64,000 nucleotides of DNA from assembly GCF_000282475.1 (NCBI RefSeq), contig NZ_AKJF01000120.1, positions 45,176-109,175 on the forward strand, written 5' to 3'. The position numbers were made by a program, and so were the translations under genes. Source of the DNA: Pseudomonas sp. GM78. Its GTDB lineage: Bacteria > Pseudomonadota > Gammaproteobacteria > Pseudomonadales > Pseudomonadaceae. Shown piece after piece: positions 37,524-46,204 of the stretch. The notes beneath the pieces are model-generated. The model was not told the DNA's origin. It made no database searches and saw only the letters and a program-made list of their open reading frames with translations. Each line of letters starts with the position of its first letter. The stretch's first letter is position 1.

Positions 37524-37700
37524 ATGGGCACAGTACACACCGCACTGCCAGCACAAACCCTTTACGTCACTATCCGTCGCGATGAATTGCGTCAGTTGAA
37601 AGACGAGCGCGACCAGTTGAAACAGGAGCTGGCGCAACTGCGCTTGCTGACCCAGGGCGAACAGCCCTTGCCACTGCCCCAGCGGGCACCTCACGCCTGA
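37524..37700 (+). CDS. Small coiled-coil protein (58 aa), hypothetical
   Basis: An open frame of 58 codons, ATG to TGA. It encodes a protein starting MGTVHTALPAQTLYVTIRRD followed by a strongly amphipathic helix ELRQLKDERDQLKQELAQLR and a Pro-rich tail. The Leu/Gln heptad pattern predicts a short coiled coil. GAGGTGAGCA precedes the start. It stands alone between the divergent gnd operon and the phosphoethanolamine transferase gene. Codon use is normal for the region, and the basic-acidic helix argues for a real gene. Function unknown. Confidence 0.6.
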   Translation: MGTVHTALPAQTLYVTIRRDELRQLKDERDQLKQELAQLRLLTQGEQPLPLPQRAPHA

Positions 37701-37901
37701 TCTTCCCGCCCAAGCCGGAAGCAGCCCTGCACTGCTTCCGACACGCCATATCCCCCCTTTACTCCCGGCAACTCACGAAGTTTTCACATTCGCTTGTTGA
37801 TACTCCGGCGCAATGTGCGCCGCCTGGGCCGCGCGCGGCCGCCGTTTTTTCGGCGACTGCGTGGGCCAGGCGGTGCGACTGACTACTGGCTGGAGCGTTG
37901 A

Positions 37902-39647
37902 ATGACTTGGTTTAAACGCAGCGATTCGTCTGCGAAAGGTTTCGATTGGGCAGGATTTCTCTGGTTGTTCCTGTTCTTCTGGTATTTTTCCGGCATCACC
38001 CAACTGCTGATCCAACTGACTGGCACCTCCGGTTTCACCGGTTTTCGCCAGGCGTTCGTGATGAGTGCCATCTGGCTGGCGCCGATGCTGCTGTTCCCCC
38101 GCCAAACCCGAGTGATGGCCGCGGTCATAGGCGTGGTGCTGTGGGCGTGCTCGATGGCCAGCCTCGGTTACTTCTTCATCTATCAGCAGGAATTCTCGCA
38201 AAGCGTCATCTTCATCATGTTCGAGTCGAACGTGTCCGAAGCCGGCGAGTACATGACCCAGTATTTTGCCTGGTGGATGGTCCCGGCTTTCCTCGCGCAC
38301 ACCGCGGTCGGTTACTTCCTGTGGACACGCCTGCGCCCGGTGTACCTGCCTCGCGCCAAGGCACTGGTGGCGGCCACCGCCATAGCGGTCGGCGTGATCG
38401 GCTATCCGCTGGTCAAGCACACCTTGCGTACCGGCAGCTTCGCCGAAGGCTTCGAGAAATTCGAAACCCGCATCGAGCCGGCGGTGCCATGGCAGATGGC
38501 CGTGGCTTATCACCGCTACCTCGATACCCTGGCCAACATGCAACAGATGCTGCACAGCGCGAGCAAGGTTGCGCCACTGCACAACTTCAAGGATTCGACG
38601 GCCAACCAGCCCGCGACCCTGGTGCTGGTGATTGGCGAGTCCACCAACCGTCAGCGCATGAGCCTGTACGGCTACCCTCGGCAAACCACTCCGGAACTGG
38701 ACAAGCTCAAGGACCAGCTGGCGGTCTTCGATAACGTCATCACGCCGCGCCCGTACACCATCGAGGCGTTGCAACAGGTGCTGACCTTCGCCGACGAAGA
38801 AAACCCTGAGCTGTACCTGTCCACGCCGTCCCTGGTCGCCATGATGAAACAGGCCGGCTACAAGACGTTCTGGATCACCAACCAGCAGACCATGACCAAG
38901 CGCAACACCATGCTCACGACCTTCTCCGAGCAGGCCGACGAGCAGGTGTACCTCAACAACAACCGCAACCAGAATGCCGCCCAGTACGATGGCGACGTGA
39001 TCGAGCCGTTCAACAAGGCCCTGACCGACGCGGCACCGCGCAAGCTGATCGTCGTGCATCTGCTCGGCACGCACATGAGCTACCAGTACCGCTACCCTGC
39101 GACCTTCGACAAGTTCAAGGACCGCAACGGCGTTCCGGCCGGTGTACGGGACGATCAGCTGCCAACGTACAACAGCTATGACAACGCCGTGCTGTACAAC
39201 GACTTCGTGGTGTCGAGCCTGATCAAGGACTTCGCCAAGTCCGACCCGAACGGCTTCCTGTTCTACCTCTCCGACCACGGTGAAGACGTGTTCGACTCCC
39301 CGGGCCATGGCACTCTGGGGCGCAACGAGAACAAGCCGACGGCGCCGATGTACACCATCCCGTTCATGGCCTGGGCCTCGCCAAAATGGAAAGAAAGCCA
39401 CGACTGGAACTTTGGCGCTGACCTGGAGCGTCCCTACAGCAGCTCGCACCTGATCCATACCTGGGCAGACCTGGCGGGCCTGAGTTTCGATGAACTCGAT
39501 CGCACCAAGAGCGTGGTCAGCGACAGCTTCAAGGCGCGACCTTTGCTGATCGGTAACCCTTACGAGCGGCAACAGCGGCCATTGATCGATTTCAGCCTGA
39601 TTAAGCCAAAAGCTGCGCCAGTCTTGCCTGAAGTCGTACAAAAATAA
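37902..39647 (+). CDS. cptA: Phosphoethanolamine transferase, CptA/EptA-like
   Basis: Inner-membrane enzyme of 581 residues that transfers phosphoethanolamine from phosphatidylethanolamine to lipopolysaccharide core or lipid A. There are five N-terminal hydrophobic helices (to about residue 170) and a periplasmic alkaline-phosphatase/sulfatase-fold domain. The nucleophile Thr lies in VIGESTNRQRMSLYGY (about residue 246), with zinc ligands in YLSDHGEDVFDSPGHG. The N-terminal region (DWAGFLWLFLFFWYFSGI) is CptA-like. GGAG precedes the ATG. With lpxO elsewhere in the window it adds to lipid A or core modification capacity. Confidence 0.88.
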   Translation: MTWFKRSDSSAKGFDWAGFLWLFLFFWYFSGITQLLIQLTGTSGFTGFRQAFVMSAIWLAPMLLFPRQTRVMAAVIGVVLWACSMASLGYFFIYQQEFSQSVIFIMFESNVSEAGEYMTQYFAWWMVPAFLAHTAVGYFLWTRLRPVYLPRAKALVAATAIAVGVIGYPLVKHTLRTGSFAEGFEKFETRIEPAVPWQMAVAYHRYLDTLANMQQMLHSASKVAPLHNFKDSTANQPATLVLVIGESTNRQRMSLYGYPRQTTPELDKLKDQLAVFDNVITPRPYTIEALQQVLTFADEENPELYLSTPSLVAMMKQAGYKTFWITNQQTMTKRNTMLTTFSEQADEQVYLNNNRNQNAAQYDGDVIEPFNKALTDAAPRKLIVVHLLGTHMSYQYRYPATFDKFKDRNGVPAGVRDDQLPTYNSYDNAVLYNDFVVSSLIKDFAKSDPNGFLFYLSDHGEDVFDSPGHGTLGRNENKPTAPMYTIPFMAWASPKWKESHDWNFGADLERPYSSSHLIHTWADLAGLSFDELDRTKSVVSDSFKARPLLIGNPYERQQRPLIDFSLIKPKAAPVLPEVVQK

Positions 39648-39668
39648 CCGTTTTCAAGGCTGTACTCC

Positions 39669-39760
39669 CTGTGGGAGCGAGCCTGCTCGCGATGACGCCA
39701 GGTCAGTCGACATCAATGTTGAATGACACGCCGCTTTCGCGAGCAGGCTCGCTCCCACAG
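39669..39760 (+). repeat. REP-type inverted repeat pair
   Basis: Arms 39669-39692 and 39737-39760 are exact reverse complements with the GCGAGCAGGCTCGCTCCCAC core, in inverted order relative to the copies at 5851 and 14911. Confidence 0.88.
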
Positions 39761-39787
39761 TTGTTTTGTGTGGCAGGAACACCCCAC

Positions 39788-39806
39788 AAAATAATAATTA
39801 TTCTCG
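39788..39806 (+). promoter_or_regulatory. Candidate Fur box upstream of the TonB receptor gene
   Basis: AAATAATAATTATTCTCGT centres on the perfect palindrome AATAATTATT (39793-39802) and resembles the GATAATGATAATCATTATC consensus. It lies about 80 bases before the receptor ATG. Confidence 0.6.
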
Positions 39807-39883
39807 TTTACCCCTAAATCCCTCCCCCCTCCTTCGTCTTTGCATAAACGGATTTTTCCCTCGACGACAAGGAGTCGGCTGCG

Positions 39884-42124
39884 ATGTTCGCGCCTATCAC
39901 CCGTTCCATGACTTTTACCCTTGGCCTGTGCGGTGCCGCACTGAGCCCGGATCTGCTGGCTGAAACCGAGACCGAAAGCGCCCCGCTGGCGCCAACCCTC
40001 GTGCTCGGCGCCACCAACGTCACCGCCCAGAGTCTGGGCAGCACCACCGAAAATACCGATTCGTACACCACCGGGGCCATGAGCACCGCCACCCGCCTGA
40101 ACCTGTCGATCAAGGACACACCGCAATCGGTATCCGTGGTCACGCGCCAGCAAATGGACGATTTCAAACTCGGCAGCCTGTCCGAAGCCATGAGCCAGAC
40201 CACCGGCATAGTGGTCCAGCACAACGACTCGGACCGGGTCAGCTATTCCTCGCGCGGCTACACCATCAACAATTTCCAGATCGATGGCATGTTGAATACC
40301 TTCAGCTACATGAAGTCCGATTCCGACACCATCATCTACGACCACATCGAAGTGGTACGCGGTGCAACGGGCCTGACCACAGGCGCAGGTGATCCTTCTG
40401 CCACCATCAACATGGTGCGCAAACGCCCCACGTCGCAGTGGGAAGCCAAGAGCGGTGTCAGCGGCGGCAGTTACGACGATTACTACAGCTACCTGGACGT
40501 CGGCGGCCCGCTGGCGTTCGACGGGCGCCTGCGCGGTCGTGGGGTGGTGGCCTACCGCGACAGCGATTCATACCGGGACAAATACCAGCAGCAACGGGAA
40601 GTCGGCTACGGTGTGCTCGAGGCCGACCTGACTGACGACACCCTGCTGGCTGTGGGTTACGACTATCAGAACAAGCACGTGCAAGGCACGTCCTGGGGCA
40701 CGGTGCCGTACTGGAACGCCGACGGCAGCAAGGCCAACCTTGGGCGCTCGACCAACATGGCCACGTCCTGGAGTTCCTGGCCGCTCAAGGACAAGACCGC
40801 GTTTGCCAACCTCGACCACCAGCTCGGCGGCGGGTGGCAGCTCAAGGCCGCCTACACCCACCGCGAAAGCGACACCGACGGCAAGATCTACTACGCCGGC
40901 GGTGGCTTCCCCGAGGCGGACCGCAGCGGCATGGTCGCCAACGTCAGCCACATGATCGGCACGCAAAAAATGCAGGCCTATGATTTCAACGTGTCCGGCC
41001 CCTACACGCTATTTGGGCGCGATCACGAAATGATGGTGGGTTATGGCGAAGCCGAGCGCCGCGAGGATTCTCCTTACACGGTGGATGGCCCGCGAGCTGC
41101 AGATTATGAAAATGTCCCTGACTGGAAATACATGGGCAACATCGGCAAATTCCCCGACTCCGTTACCAGCCTGACAGGCTCGAAAGACTATACCCGGCAG
41201 AAAGCCGGCTACCTGGCCACGCGCCTGAACCTCACCGACGAACTGCACGCCGTGCTCGGCAGCCGCTATGGCAGCTGGAAAACCTCGACCACCACCAACA
41301 GTTACGACGACAACCTGCAACTGAACGGCATCGATCACAGCAGCCAGCAACAAAACGACATGTGGACGCCCTACGCCGGCCTGCTTTACGACTTGACCCC
41401 GGAGTACACCGTTTACATCAGCTACACCGATATCTTCAAACCGCAGACGGTGCGAGACAGCAGTCGCAAATACCTTGAACCTGTGGTCGGCAGCAACTAT
41501 GAACTGGGCCTCAAGGGCAGCCTGCTGGAAGAACGATTGAACCTGGCCACCGCGTTGTTCTGGAGCAAGCAGGACAACGTCGCGGAACTGGACGACTCGG
41601 TGCCGCCGGACCCGGTGACCGGCGAGGAGTTCTATAAATCCAGCGGTAAAGGCAACAAAGTGCAAGGCTTCGAAGCCGAGCTGTCAGGCGAGGTCATGGA
41701 GGGCTGGAACATGACCGCCGGTTACACCTACACCCATTCGGTCGACGGTGAAAAACAGCGTATCAACACGGTCCAGCCGTTGAACATGTTGCGGTTCTCC
41801 ACCGCTTATCACTTGCCCGGCGAGTGGCAGGCGCTGACCGTTGGTGCTGCGCTGAATTGGCAGAGCGACATCTATCGCGGCGCCAATCGCCCTGTCGGTC
41901 GCCGCGCCGATAACAGCATCATCACCGAGCGCACGAACATCCAGCAGGAGGCCTACACCGTGGTCAACCTGATGTCGCGCTACGCATTCGACCGACACCT
42001 GTCGGCCTCGTTGAACGTCAACAACCTGTTCGACAAGAAGTACTACGACAACGTCGGGTTCTACAACGGCGTGTATTGGGGCGACCCGCGCACGGTGACC
42101 CTGAGCCTCGACTGGAAGCTCTAG
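39884..42124 (+). CDS. TonB-dependent siderophore receptor, FhuE/FpvA-type
   Basis: Outer-membrane ferric-siderophore receptor of 746 residues. A signal peptide ends near LLAETE. The plug domain (about 65-200) has LSIKDTPQSVSVVTRQQMDD and the RGATGLTTGAGDPSATINMVRK motif of hydroxamate/mixed siderophore receptors. The 22-stranded barrel ends in LSLDWKL. No N-terminal signalling domain is present, so it does not itself control a sigma factor. The AT-rich Fur-box-like site upstream suggests iron repression. Barrel phrases such as VNNLFDKKYYDNVGFYN are FhuE-like; ligand not provable. Confidence 0.92.
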   Translation: MFAPITRSMTFTLGLCGAALSPDLLAETETESAPLAPTLVLGATNVTAQSLGSTTENTDSYTTGAMSTATRLNLSIKDTPQSVSVVTRQQMDDFKLGSLSEAMSQTTGIVVQHNDSDRVSYSSRGYTINNFQIDGMLNTFSYMKSDSDTIIYDHIEVVRGATGLTTGAGDPSATINMVRKRPTSQWEAKSGVSGGSYDDYYSYLDVGGPLAFDGRLRGRGVVAYRDSDSYRDKYQQQREVGYGVLEADLTDDTLLAVGYDYQNKHVQGTSWGTVPYWNADGSKANLGRSTNMATSWSSWPLKDKTAFANLDHQLGGGWQLKAAYTHRESDTDGKIYYAGGGFPEADRSGMVANVSHMIGTQKMQAYDFNVSGPYTLFGRDHEMMVGYGEAERREDSPYTVDGPRAADYENVPDWKYMGNIGKFPDSVTSLTGSKDYTRQKAGYLATRLNLTDELHAVLGSRYGSWKTSTTTNSYDDNLQLNGIDHSSQQQNDMWTPYAGLLYDLTPEYTVYISYTDIFKPQTVRDSSRKYLEPVVGSNYELGLKGSLLEERLNLATALFWSKQDNVAELDDSVPPDPVTGEEFYKSSGKGNKVQGFEAELSGEVMEGWNMTAGYTYTHSVDGEKQRINTVQPLNMLRFSTAYHLPGEWQALTVGAALNWQSDIYRGANRPVGRRADNSIITERTNIQQEAYTVVNLMSRYAFDRHLSASLNVNNLFDKKYYDNVGFYNGVYWGDPRTVTLSLDWKL

Positions 42125-42230
42125 AGTTATTAATTCCCATTTAACCGAATCGGCGGATAATGAGCGTTCGACTTTGATTCATTGACTCATGGACGAAAGG
42201 CATCCGACATCTGTAAGTGGGAGGCACACC

Positions 42231-42446
42231 ATGAAAAGATCCACCTTGATCCTCGCGGTCCTCATGACACTGGGTTCTGCCAGCGCCTTGGCCGAAGGCG
42301 GCGCCGAACGCATGCGCTACTACTACGCAACCCTGCACTACAACCAGCAAGTGGCGCTGGGCAACATCACGCCAGAGCAGGCAAAAGAGCTGCGGGTGCC
42401 GGACGATCAAACCGCGCAAATGACCGAGTCCTATCGGCCGAAATGA
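42231..42446 (+). CDS. Small exported protein downstream of the TonB receptor
   Basis: A 71-residue protein with a signal peptide (1-20, cut after ALA). The 51-residue mature chain begins EGGAERMRYYYATLHYNQQV and ends in a Pro/Tyr tail. The AEGG start and helix-rich body are reminiscent of small PtrA-N-terminal-like Pseudomonas proteins, but I am not sure. GGGAGG lies before the ATG. It follows the receptor by 106 bases and ends just before a strong terminator, so the two may share an iron-regulated message. Confidence 0.7.
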   Translation: MKRSTLILAVLMTLGSASALAEGGAERMRYYYATLHYNQQVALGNITPEQAKELRVPDDQTAQMTESYRPK

Positions 42447-42491
42447 TTGCTACACCTCTGACCGTTTGCTCTTCGGTCAGAGACTTCTGTT

Positions 42492-42518
42492 GGGCGTCCT
42501 GATGGACGCCCTTTTTTT
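42492..42518 (+). terminator. Rho-independent terminator after the small exported protein gene
   Basis: GGGCGTCC-TGAT-GGACGCCC is a perfect 8-bp stem followed by seven T. A second hairpin, CTCTGACCG with CGGTCAGAG (42456-42482), lies just upstream. Confidence 0.92.
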
Positions 42519-42525
42519 GCCCGGA

Positions 42526-43017
42526 TTAAAGCGGCTTGATCCAGAACATCATGCGCCCGTGTGCCGGATCGAACTCGCCCGGGGCAAAGCCGAACTTGCT
42601 GTAGGACGCCTGCGCTGGCGCATTGCCTTCCAGCACCTCCAGGGTGATCTTGCAGCAGCCGCGCTGGCGGGCGATGTCCTCGACCTTGTGCAGCATCCGC
42701 TGGCTCAGGCCCAGGCCGCGGAACTTCGGCACCACCGCCACGTCGTGCACGTTGACCAATGGCCGGCAGGCAAAGGTCGAAAAGCCTTCAAAGCAATTGA
42801 TCAACCCGGCCGGCTCGCCGCCGACAAAGGCCAGAACGCTGAACGCATGGGGGCGCTTGGCCAACTCACCCGGTAGATGTTCCAGCACCGTGGCAGGCAG
42901 GGAATGACCACCCCCCATTGGATCTTCGGCGTAACTGTTCAATACCAGGCCAATCGCCTCGGCGTGCACCGGATTGGTATAGCTGGCTTGAAGCACAAGA
43001 ATTTCTGCGGAATCCAT
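42526..43017 (-). CDS. GNAT-family N-acetyltransferase
   Basis: Cytoplasmic acetyltransferase of 163 residues. The acetyl-CoA site is recognisable in VHDVAVVPKFRGLGLSQRML (motif A, R/Q-x-x-G-x-G/A, about residues 91-110), followed by ITLEVLEGNAPAQASYSKFGF with the C-terminal Tyr. The ATG at 43017 has GGGGATGGAA upstream; an ATG two codons earlier would have no spacing to its ribosome site. Substrate unknown. It is convergent with the iron-receptor gene set. Confidence 0.87.
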   Translation of the reverse strand: MDSAEILVLQASYTNPVHAEAIGLVLNSYAEDPMGGGHSLPATVLEHLPGELAKRPHAFSVLAFVGGEPAGLINCFEGFSTFACRPLVNVHDVAVVPKFRGLGLSQRMLHKVEDIARQRGCCKITLEVLEGNAPAQASYSKFGFAPGEFDPAHGRMMFWIKPL

Positions 43018-43097
43018 TTCCATCCCCGATCACATGAAGTAGTCCCGATACGTAGGCATCGGACTACGACCCTATCCTGAGCGTCATGTGTGTTGCA

Positions 43098-43149
43098 AGA
43101 TCAAAAGATCGCAGTGTAGGAGCTGCCGCAGGCTGCGATCTTTTGATCT
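43098..43149 (+). repeat. REP-type inverted repeat (third family), short copy
   Basis: AGATCAAAAGATCGCA pairs with TGCGATCTTTTGATCT around GAGCTGCCGCAGGC, the core seen at 33844. The element runs up to the stop codon of the DinB gene. Confidence 0.82.
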
Positions 43150-43730
43150 CAATGCCCCCAGATCAGCGCTTCAGTCCATCCCAGCTCGGCAAAATCCTCA
43201 GCCCGCAGGTGCGACTCGCCGGCACAGAAAAACTCGTCCAGCTGCGGCGGCTTGACCGACGTGCCGCTGAGCATCGCGTGGACCTGCCCGCGATGATGAA
43301 TCTGATGCTCGAAAAGATGCGACAGCAGGCGCAAGCGGCTGTCGTATTGCGGTGTGTCCCGGGCGATGGTCACGATCTTGCCCAAGTCGGTGTCGCGCAT
43401 TTGCTCGCAGTAGGCAATCAGGCGTCGGTCGACCTGCGCCTGTTCGCGCTTGAGGTCGACGGCCTGGGTAAACGGCTCGTCATCCTTGAAGAACAGGTAG
43501 CAATCAGGATGGGGATCGTCACCGCGCAACTCGCGCTCAAGCGCATCCACATAGAACCAGTCGCAGGTCAGGATGTGGTTGAGGGTCGCGCACAGACTGG
43601 GAAAGAAGCTGACCCGGGGCGCCGCCAACTGCTCCTGGCTCAACTGGCACCAGGCCTTGGCCAGCCGGTGATTGGCCCAGGCATTCTGATAGGCCATGGT
43701 CAACAAATGGTGTGACAGGGGTTGATTCAT
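43149..43730 (-). CDS. DinB-family protein
   Basis: A 193-residue four-helix-bundle protein of the DinB/YfiT-like metalloprotein superfamily, many of which transfer thiols or act in stress responses. The three family histidines are visible: LNHILTCDWFYVDAL in helix 2, and HLFEHQIHHRGQVHAML (about residues 137-153) in helix 4. The ATG at 43730 has AGGAGG seven bases before it; a GTG two codons earlier is less likely. It sits 19 bases after the zapE stop, so the two form an operon. Confidence 0.88.
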   Translation of the reverse strand: MNQPLSHHLLTMAYQNAWANHRLAKAWCQLSQEQLAAPRVSFFPSLCATLNHILTCDWFYVDALERELRGDDPHPDCYLFFKDDEPFTQAVDLKREQAQVDRRLIAYCEQMRDTDLGKIVTIARDTPQYDSRLRLLSHLFEHQIHHRGQVHAMLSGTSVKPPQLDEFFCAGESHLRAEDFAELGWTEALIWGH

Positions 43731-43748
43731 GTTCACGCCTCCTGGATG

Positions 43749-44867
43749 TCAGGCCTCGGCAAAACGTTGCAGCTGCATTTCCTGCAGGCGGCTGAGGGTT
43801 CGGCGAAACGGAAATTCCAGGTAGCCCTCAGTGTAAAGCGAGTCCATGGGCACCTGCGCTTCGAGGTACAGCGGCACCTTGCGGTCGTAGCACTCGTCCA
43901 CCAGCGCGATGAAACGCCGTACACCGTCATCGTGCACCGACAACTGCGGCAGTTCGCGGTCGCCTGCCACCACGCGCTCGACCCCGTCTTCAGTGCCCCG
44001 GGCAATGCGCCCTGCCCGTTTTTGCGCGCTGAGGTTGGGCACGTCACCTAGAAGAATAGCGCTGAAGGTGTCGCACAGGGCCATGAAATCCATGGCGGCA
44101 AAGGGCTGCTCGCAGAGGTCGGCATAACGGCACCAGAGCACGCTCTGGCTGGCCTGCACCACCTCCAGCGAACGATAGCCGACCTTGATCGGCGCGCTGG
44201 AAACCACTTGGCCCAGGGTCAGCACCTTGAACACGTCAGCCAGTGCACTGGGCTGTCCGGGCGCCGCCACCCAGTAACGTTGCAAGCCCTGCCCCGGGTG
44301 CAGGCGATGGTCTTCGCCGCCGTCCACCGCGATCACCTGCATGTGCTGCTTGATCGCGGCGATGGCCGGCATGAAGCGGTCGCGGTTGAAGCCGTCGGCG
44401 TACAGCTGGTCCGGTGGCAGGTTGGAAGTGCAGACCACCACCACGCCCTGCTCGAACATCACCTGAAACAAGCGGCCAAGGATGATCGCGTCACCGATGT
44501 CATTGACGAACAACTCGTCAAAGCACAGCACCCGCACTTCTTCGCTCAGTTCACGGGCCAAGGCCTGCAACGGGTCGGCGGTACCGGTCAGCTGGAAGGA
44601 ACGCTGGTGCACCCAACCCATGAAATGATGAAAGTGCTGACGCCGGGCCGGCACCCGCAGGTGCTGGTAGAACTGGTCCATCAACCAGGTCTTGCCACGC
44701 CCGACCGGGCCCCAGAGGTACACGCCCATGATCGGCTTGCGGCCTTCATGCAGGGCCTCGTGGCACTTTTGCAGGGCCCAGACGGCATGTTCCTGGGCTT
44801 CGTCCTGGACGAAACCCTTCTGTTCGATCGCGTGCTGCCAGGCGCTGAGGGGAGAGTCGACATTCAT
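43749..44867 (-). CDS. zapE: Cell division ATPase ZapE (AFG1 family)
   Basis: Cytoplasmic AFG1/ZapE-type ATPase of 372 residues, matching E. coli ZapE in length, which acts on FtsZ ring stability and appears under stress. Walker A is GPVGRGKTWLMD (about residues 66-77) and Walker B VLCFDELFVNDI (about 137-148), with an arginine-rich sensor region after GYRS. The ATG at 44867 gives the family-like start NVDSPLSAWQHAI; the frame extends 31 codons upstream without similarity. Operon with the DinB gene. Confidence 0.93.
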   Translation of the reverse strand: MNVDSPLSAWQHAIEQKGFVQDEAQEHAVWALQKCHEALHEGRKPIMGVYLWGPVGRGKTWLMDQFYQHLRVPARRQHFHHFMGWVHQRSFQLTGTADPLQALARELSEEVRVLCFDELFVNDIGDAIILGRLFQVMFEQGVVVVCTSNLPPDQLYADGFNRDRFMPAIAAIKQHMQVIAVDGGEDHRLHPGQGLQRYWVAAPGQPSALADVFKVLTLGQVVSSAPIKVGYRSLEVVQASQSVLWCRYADLCEQPFAAMDFMALCDTFSAILLGDVPNLSAQKRAGRIARGTEDGVERVVAGDRELPQLSVHDDGVRRFIALVDECYDRKVPLYLEAQVPMDSLYTEGYLEFPFRRTLSRLQEMQLQRFAEA

Positions 44868-45036
44868 GCGCGGCAGTATGCCACCCGTCGACAACGTCTT
44901 CTGTGAAATTTCACGCCGCTTGTGCACTTGTCGGGCAAGGGAAAAACGCCTTGACGGCAAATATTATTGGCATCATATTTAATAAATGACGCACAACATT
45001 TAAATTCATTCAATCGGTTCCACAGGAGTCTCCCCC

Positions 45037-46089
45037 ATGCATTACAAAGTTTTCGGCCGTAAAACCGGCTTGCGGGTTTCCGAACTGGCGTTGGGTGCCG
45101 GCAACTTTGGCACCGGCTGGGGTCATGGCGCCGAGCGCGATGAAGCCAAGCGGATATTTGATGGTTATCTTGCCGCTGGCGGTAATTTCATCGACACCGC
45201 CAACGGCTACCAGGCGGGCCAGTCGGAAGCCATGCTCAGCGAATTCATCGCCACCGAACGCGATCATCTGGTCATCGCCAGCAAATACACGCTGGGCACG
45301 ACGCCGGACGCCGGCATTTCCCACACCGGCAACAACCGCAAGAACATGGTTCGCGCCGTGGAAGAGAGCCTGAAGCGGCTGAAAACCGATCACCTGGACC
45401 TGTTCTGGGCACACATGAGCGACGGCGTGACGCCGATGGAGGAGATCCTGCGCGGTTTCGACGACCTGATCCGTGCCGGCAAGATCCATTACGCCGGGCT
45501 GTCGAACTTTCCGGCGTGGCGCATCGCCCGCGCCGACCTGCTGGCCGAGGTGCGTGGTTTTGCCCCGATTGCGGCGATCCAGGTGGAGTACAGCCTGGCC
45601 GAACGTAGCGCCGAACGCGAACAATTGCCCATGGCTGAAGCCCTGGGCCTGGCCGCGACCCTGTGGTCGCCACTGGGTGGAGGCTTCCTCACCGGCAAAT
45701 ACCGCAGCGGCGATGGCGACAACCGCGCCAGCAAACTGGGGATGTTGGTTCACGCCGAGAAAAGCGCCCGCGAAACCGCCCTGCTCGACACGCTGCTCGC
45801 CGTCGCCGAGGAGCTGGGTGCGAGCCCGACCCACGTGGCCATCGCCTGGCTGCGCGCTCAAGCCAGACGCTCGACCACCACGCTGATTCCGATCCTGGGC
45901 TCGCGCACCCGTGAACAACTGGATGCGACTCTGGGGGCGTTGAACGTGGAATTGAATACCGAGCAGTTGGCGCGGCTCGAGGGTGTCAGCGATGTGCCCA
46001 AGGGCGTGCCCCATGAATCCATTAGTGGGTCGTTTGCGCGGTTCAGCGGGGGTGTAACCCTGGAACTGCCGAAAATCCCGGTGGCCTGA
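45037..46089 (+). CDS. Aldo/keto reductase
   Basis: NADPH-dependent TIM-barrel oxidoreductase of 350 residues, in the YajO/Tas-like (AKR11-12) branch. Catalytic tetrad positions are recognisable: FIDTANGYQAGQSE (Asp, Tyr), VIASKYTLG (Lys) and DLFWAHMSDG (His). The cofactor phosphate site is in IPILGSRTREQLDATL. CACAGGAG precedes the ATG. Single gene ending at a REP element. Physiological aldehyde substrate unknown. Confidence 0.9.
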   Translation: MHYKVFGRKTGLRVSELALGAGNFGTGWGHGAERDEAKRIFDGYLAAGGNFIDTANGYQAGQSEAMLSEFIATERDHLVIASKYTLGTTPDAGISHTGNNRKNMVRAVEESLKRLKTDHLDLFWAHMSDGVTPMEEILRGFDDLIRAGKIHYAGLSNFPAWRIARADLLAEVRGFAPIAAIQVEYSLAERSAEREQLPMAEALGLAATLWSPLGGGFLTGKYRSGDGDNRASKLGMLVHAEKSARETALLDTLLAVAEELGASPTHVAIAWLRAQARRSTTTLIPILGSRTREQLDATLGALNVELNTEQLARLEGVSDVPKGVPHESISGSFARFSGGVTLELPKIPVA

Positions 46090-46100
46090 TACACGCCCCT

Positions 46101-46190
46101 TGTAGGAGCGAGGCTTGCCCGCGAAGGGATCGCCTCGGTCCGGCAGTTACACCGAGGTGTCCGGTTCGCGGGCAAGCCTCGCTCCTACAG
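46101..46190 (+). repeat. REP-type inverted repeat pair
   Basis: Arms 46101-46125 and 46165-46189 are exact reverse complements; core AGGAGCGAGGCTTGCCCGCG. It lies between convergent genes. Confidence 0.87.
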
Positions 46191-46204
46191 TCTATGTGCG
46201 TGTG

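Noticed and set aside
37773-39641. A 622-codon minus-strand frame across the phosphoethanolamine transferase
   Set aside because: His/Arg/Gln-rich without domains, antisense to a gene with clear zinc and Thr motifs.
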